Shown here in pieces: positions 7,441 to 10,292 of a stretch of DNA of 10,292 nucleotides. Origin of the DNA: Baffinella frigidus (taxonomy: Eukaryota; Cryptophyceae; Cryptomonadales; Baffinellaceae); contig MU646378.1 of NCBI GenBank assembly GCA_026770585.1, positions 448,202 to 458,493 of the forward strand. Direction: 5' to 3'. How positions within the stretch are numbered: position 1 is the first letter of the stretch; each line of letters starts with the position of its first letter. Below the pieces are notes generated by a model, which worked only from the letters and a program-made list of their open reading frames with translations, had not been told where the DNA came from and ran no database searches. A program made the position numbers and the translations under genes.

Positions 7441-8673
7441 TCAATATGGGGCAGCATCGGGGTCGCAGCATCTGCGAGCTGGGCAGGAGGGCCGCACCTT
7501 CAGTGAAGCCGACACGTCTCCCAGCCGCTCCACCACATCCACCTGCTGCTCCCCGGCTTTGCCACTCCGCCCGTCCCTCTCGTCCTCGATCCACTCGCCT
7601 TGCACCAGCTGATCCCCGACGTGCCGCGGAGGCGCGTGTCCCCCGTCGCCCGCCTCATAAAACTCAGCGCCGGCTCCCTCCGCCGAGAGCAGCGAGGCTC
7701 CAGGCTGCACCGCGCCACCCGCTGCTGTCGAGCCTCCATGCGCCCCCACGCTCTCATCGACCCCCTTGAAGCGCTGGGTGTAGCGCTCAAGCAAGTCTCC
7801 CAGCCGAAACCCGCCCCCCCCGCTGTCGTCGCCAGTGGTTCCGCCATCCCCGCTGCGCTTCACACTCTTTTGGATCGGCCCCGCCCCGCTTCCGACCCCG
7901 CCCAGCCACAGCTCCGTCTTCCCCGCTTCCGCAAGGATCTTGTAGATCCCATCGTTGCCCAGACTGGGACCCTTCTTCCAATCCCAGGCAACGCACGGCC
8001 GCGCACCCTGCTTGCACTCCTGACAGACAGCCTTCGACGGCGGGTTTGACGCGCCGCACGACTCTGCAAGACACCTCCACTCCTTATCCGGATACACCTT
8101 GAGCGTGTTCCCTCCACTCGGCTCGATGGACGTGTCGAAGAAGGGGTTGTCCTGCTGGTAGTACTTGCCCGGCGTTGCAGCGAGATGGCGCACGTTGACA
8201 GCGTCCACAAGCTCCGTGTGCCTCTCCTCCGCACGGCTGACGTTGTCGTGGTAGTGCAGGTGCACGATGGCATACTCCTTGAGCGGGTCCCACTTCTTGC
8301 GCGGTTTCTCTGGGTCCCTCTTCGCGTCGGGGTTGCTCTTGTCCTGGATCCAGATCTCCTGCATCATGTTGCACGTGTGCTTGCAGAGGAACAGCTTGCG
8401 CAGCACCGGCTTCGCGACGTTCTGCTCCACACGGAGTACCAGCTGCTCGAACTCGGTTTTCGAGAACACTCTGTCCGCTCCTTTCTGCACGTTCGGTGTT
8501 CCCGTTTCTTCGCTCGCTGGAGCGCCCCCCCGCGCCGCCGCCACCTCCGCTGCCCGCGCGCCGGCCTGCTTGATGTCCTCCAGGATCTGCAGCGTCTGCT
8601 CGACGCCGTACACGCTGTGTACCTCCACGCCGGAGAGGTCGACGCGCGCGGCGTCGTCTTGCCATTCTGACAT
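7441..8673 (-). CDS. Truncated paralogue of the NLR N-terminus with RanBP2-type zinc finger
   Basis: The product is 410 residues from ATG to TGA. Residues 134-164 (EYAIVHLHYHD...LVDAVNVRH) and 229-232 (AWDW) match the N-terminal module at 6030-6692 in order and spacing. Between them is EWRC-x4-C-x3-N-x6-C-x2-C (Cys201, 206, 217, 220), a textbook RanBP2-type zinc finger. The upstream module lacks this finger in the NLR gene. After a glycine-rich linker, FRLGDLLERY (289-298) and EQQVDVVERL (375-384) resemble the segment just before CHAT in the main exon (KLGESLLD, EADMVERL). The protein ends there with no protease or NB-ARC. A donor-like AAG|GTGCGG at 7498/7497 suggests the ancestral exon was spliced onward. 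The present product may be the N-terminal module alone, or the locus may be a decaying gene. RanBP2 fingers bind RNA, ubiquitin or Ran in known proteins; the ligand here is unknown. Confidence 0.8.
   Translation of the reverse strand: MSEWQDDAARVDLSGVEVHSVYGVEQTLQILEDIKQAGARAAEVAAARGGAPASEETGTPNVQKGADRVFSKTEFEQLVLRVEQNVAKPVLRKLFLCKHTCNMMQEIWIQDKSNPDAKRDPEKPRKKWDPLKEYAIVHLHYHDNVSRAEERHTELVDAVNVRHLAATPGKYYQQDNPFFDTSIEPSGGNTLKVYPDKEWRCLAESCGASNPPSKAVCQECKQGARPCVAWDWKKGPSLGNDGIYKILAEAGKTELWLGGVGSGAGPIQKSVKRSGDGGTTGDDSGGGGFRLGDLLERYTQRFKGVDESVGAHGGSTAAGGAVQPGASLLSAEGAGAEFYEAGDGGHAPPRHVGDQLVQGEWIEDERDGRSGKAGEQQVDVVERLGDVSASLKVRPSCPARRCCDPDAAPY
7466..7484 (+). repeat. 19-bp block shared with 8947-8965
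   Basis: CAGCATCTGCGAGCTGGGC is identical at 8947-8965. Here it lies in the 3' end of the paralogue's frame, just past the donor-like AAG|GTGCGG. Confidence 0.9.
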
Positions 8674-8788
8674 CTCTACCTCCCTCTCCTGCGGGGAACG
8701 CGCAGACGTTTAGGCAACGGGTGCCTCGATAGATCGACCATGGCAATCAAATTACAGGATCATCTCCAGCGCAGATGATTCATCTCCT

Positions 8789-8944
8789 CCGCAAACCGGT
8801 GGCAGACCGAGCAAGCTGTAGCCTGCCCCACGGCACTTCACCGTGTTCCCTGAACATAGATGACACCGCATGGTCTTGCTCCTTGCCGACAGCCCAGACC
8901 AAAGCACCTTCTGTGAAACCTAGCTCTGTCTCAGTAAAATCGGG
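8789..8944 (-). repeat. Conserved leader, copy 1 (upstream of the paralogue)
   Basis: This is the same block as 6623-6760, lying 116 bases upstream of the ATG at 8673. The equivalent of the 6692 ATG is not conserved, which favours non-coding leader function. No TATA-like element or other defined promoter motif could be assigned with confidence. Confidence 0.8.
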
Positions 8945-9271
8945 GACAGCATCTGCGAGCTGGGCGGGGTCTCACCATCAGCGACGCTGCTTCGGCTGGC
9001 GGCGCCCGCCCAGCTCTTGCGTCCCCTCCGAAACGCTCCGCCTTGCGGCGCTGATCTCACCGCTCCGATCGGAAAAGATAAGCCACCCCCCTTCCTGCCT
9101 GATCCCCTCCTGGAAAGGACCTCACCTCACACCACCCCTCCGCACATGACGTCCACCCGTTCCCAGCGCTACACCGCAGGCTCCACCCGTGCCAGCCCCG
9201 CAGTTTCCACTGGGAACGTTCCAAACTGCCCGCGACCGTTCGAAGCGCCCGATCCTCGTTGAATAAATTAG
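8945..9271 (-). pseudogene. Possible remnant of a third paralogue
   Basis: The 19-bp block at 8947-8965 follows a GATG|GTGAGA donor-like site, as it follows AAG|GTGCGG in the paralogue at 7498. Just upstream in transcription the residues GGDARAG and EAASLM appear. GGDARAG also occurs in the main exon after CHAT. Stops interrupt all frames, so this reads as a decayed fragment. The evidence is short matches only. Confidence 0.3.
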
Positions 9272-9598
9272 TCAACCTCCGCAGCCCAGACGGTACCGTT
9301 TGTTGAGGCGCGGCGTGGAGCGGGACGCGTTGTTGAGGCGCAGCGTGGAGCGGGACGCCCCCGAGCTGAAGTAGCTCCTCACGCCGGGCACAGCGCCTTG
9401 CGACGGGGAAGTTTGGAGCGTGGCCAAAGACGACTCCTCGATCCATCGATCGAGAAACGGGCGCCAGTGTGAAGGAGGTTCAACTCCTTGCTCACGAAGC
9501 TTGTCAAATTCTGACTTGGCGTGGTATTCGGTGAGAAACTTGATGCCAATCATGGTTTGGTACGCGTCCGGAGGAGTAACCTCGCATATGTCATTGAG
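9272..9598 (-). CDS. Hypothetical reading frame, function unknown
   Basis: I do not recognise this frame, which has about 109 codons ending in TGA. It has a protein-like composition with motifs PPDAYQTMIGIKFLTEYHA and HWRPFLDRWIEES. Its end holds two copies of a 10-residue repeat (ASRSTLRLNN / ASRSTPRLNK), encoded by a 30-bp tandem repeat. The frame is open further upstream only across the antisense of a TPR fragment, so its true 5' end is unclear. It may be an exon fragment of a lost gene. Confidence 0.35.
   Translation of the reverse strand, partial: LNDICEVTPPDAYQTMIGIKFLTEYHAKSEFDKLREQGVEPPSHWRPFLDRWIEESSLATLQTSPSQGAVPGVRSYFSSGASRSTLRLNNASRSTPRLNKRYRLGCGG
9300..9359 (+). repeat. 30-bp tandem repeat, two copies
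   Basis: Units 9300-9329 and 9330-9359 (TTGTTGAGGCGC...) differ at two positions. The period is a multiple of three and keeps the minus-strand frame open. Confidence 0.95.
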
Positions 9599-9709
9599 CC
9601 ATACGAGAAGAGCAAGGCGATCAGGATCCAGACGCTGGAGCACGACCACGAGGACGTGATCAAGACCAGCAACTTGATTGCCAGCATCAAGAAGGCGCTA
9701 GGGCAGTAG
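9599..9709 (+). pseudogene. Isolated TPR fragment, opposite strand
   Basis: It encodes YEKSKAIRIQTLEHDHEDV, then a short helix and a TAG stop. TACGAGAAGAGCAAGGCG is identical to 18 bases of the TPR at 339-214 of the minus-strand NLR exon. The family resemblance is clear, but less than one TPR is present and the sequence to its left is unrelated. It could be a last exon of a plus-strand gene, but no convincing acceptor or upstream exon is visible. Confidence 0.6.
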
Positions 9710-9862
9710 GAGAAGGCTCACATCGCGAGGAGAGTCCTCTCTGCTTAGCTCAATTACTTCCAGGCACTCACAGCGGTGCTAGGCTACTAGTAATAATAAA
9801 CATTTAAAGCATCTGGTTGGCTACAGACTCAGGGCACTACCCCCCATGACTCGTAGTCTGTT
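9710..9862. other. Non-coding spacer
   Basis: I see no gene here. The stretch is AT-richer than its surroundings and contains TAATAATAAACATTTAAA near 9789. Confidence 0.5.
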
Positions 9863-10028
9863 AGTCAGCAACCAGGATTACCAAACCCACTAGGAGAGGG
9901 CATCTGCTGTCCACTCAATCCGCCCAACACATCTCAATCAGCCCAATACATCTGTGAGTCAGTAACCAGGATTACCAAACCCACCAGGAGAGGGCAGGGC
10001 ATCTGCTGTCCTCTCAATCAGCCCAACA
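9863..10028. repeat. Diverged 94-bp direct duplication
   Basis: AGTCAGCAACCAGGATTACC at 9863 recurs as AGTCAGTAACCAGGATTACC at 9957. Both continue through AAACCCAC-AGGAGAGGGC and CATCTGCTGTCC to CGCCCAAC / AGCCCAAC. A CAATCAGCCCAA piece repeats again near 9936. Confidence 0.9.
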
Positions 10029-10110
10029 GCGTTACTTGGAACTGATAGGGGGCGTTACTTGGAACTGATAGGGGGCGTTCCTTGGAACTGATAGGGGGCG
10101 TTACTTGGTA
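10029..10110 (+). repeat. 23-bp tandem array
   Basis: Three full units (10029-10051, 10052-10074, 10075-10097; GCGTTACTTGGAACTGATA plus GGGG) are followed by a partial fourth. Unit 3 has one A-to-C change. There are no spacers, so it is not a CRISPR array. Confidence 0.97.
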
Positions 10111-10165
10111 CACGCAGGGAGGGCGGAGAACGTGGGAGATCGAGAGATCCGTGTTACAGATTTTC

Positions 10166-10292
10166 AATGAGAACCGAACACACACCCCGCTCTGGCCCGC
10201 GTCCCCACCAGCCGGCCGCCACGCCCCCGCCCCATACGCGTACTGCCAGAGGTCCTCTATCCGCACGCAACGCGGCCAGGTCTGTTGGAAGT
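10166..10292 (-). CDS. Possible coding edge entering from the right
   Basis: The minus frame is open from the window edge and includes RIEDLWQYAYGAGAWRPAG. The composition looks protein-like, but no family is recognised. The frame runs on through the 23-bp array, which is unlikely to be coding. It may be the end of an exon. Confidence 0.2.

Noticed and set aside
1-8673. Bacterial operon of protease and STAND genes
   Set aside because: The spliced structure, microsatellite, long gene-poor spacing and absence of ribosome binding sites point to a eukaryote.
8084-8746. Alternative minus-strand frame of 220 codons over the paralogue
   Set aside because: It is out of frame with the zinc-finger and shared-module motifs, which fix the 7441-8673 frame as real.
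10029-10110. CRISPR-like array
   Set aside because: The 23-bp units are directly adjacent with no spacers, and the context is eukaryotic.

Overview
The window looks like nuclear DNA of an intron-containing eukaryotic microbe, probably an alga or alveolate-type protist. Supporting signs are GT-AG introns, a long (GT)n microsatellite, GC-rich coding exons, long gene-poor repeat stretches, and a kinesin-light-chain-style TPR protein. I cannot name the species. Almost everything that looks coding lies on the minus strand, so genes are read from high to low coordinates.

Positions 1-6692 hold the main gene, which I read as one NLR-like (STAND ATPase) protein that leaves the window at position 1. 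In translation order it has: an N-terminal module of unknown function (exon 6692-6030); a 3.7 kb exon (5883-2173) with a CHAT protease domain, a SAM/death-fold-like helical segment, an acidic-serine linker, a region I do not recognise, a caspase/metacaspase-like (peptidase C14) domain and an NB-ARC ATPase; three very short phase-0 exons (1959-1879, 1458-1408, 1165-1094) that rebuild the region after NB-ARC; and an exon (756-1) with the winged-helix remainder and at least four 42-residue TPRs. All five proposed introns are phase 0. The main exon shows both protease domains with their His and Cys residues and an intact P-loop. This suggests a self-contained sensor, switch and protease, with TPRs as the likely ligand or partner platform. 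That mechanism is inference from domain content.

Positions 7441-8673 hold a paralogue of the N-terminal part of that gene. It shares the N-terminal module and the segment just before CHAT, carries a RanBP2-type zinc finger, and ends where CHAT would begin. Its 5' leader (8789-8944) is a copy of the leader of the main gene (6623-6760). The locus therefore appears to have grown by tandem duplication followed by truncation. Between the two genes, a 33-bp inverted repeat bounds a 682-bp non-coding segment (6736-7417).

Positions 8945-10292 are a repeat-rich, partly decayed flank. They hold a short minus-strand hypothetical reading frame, an inverted TPR fragment on the plus strand, a 30-bp tandem repeat, a diverged 94-bp duplication, a 23-bp tandem array, and a possible minus-strand coding edge at the right end.
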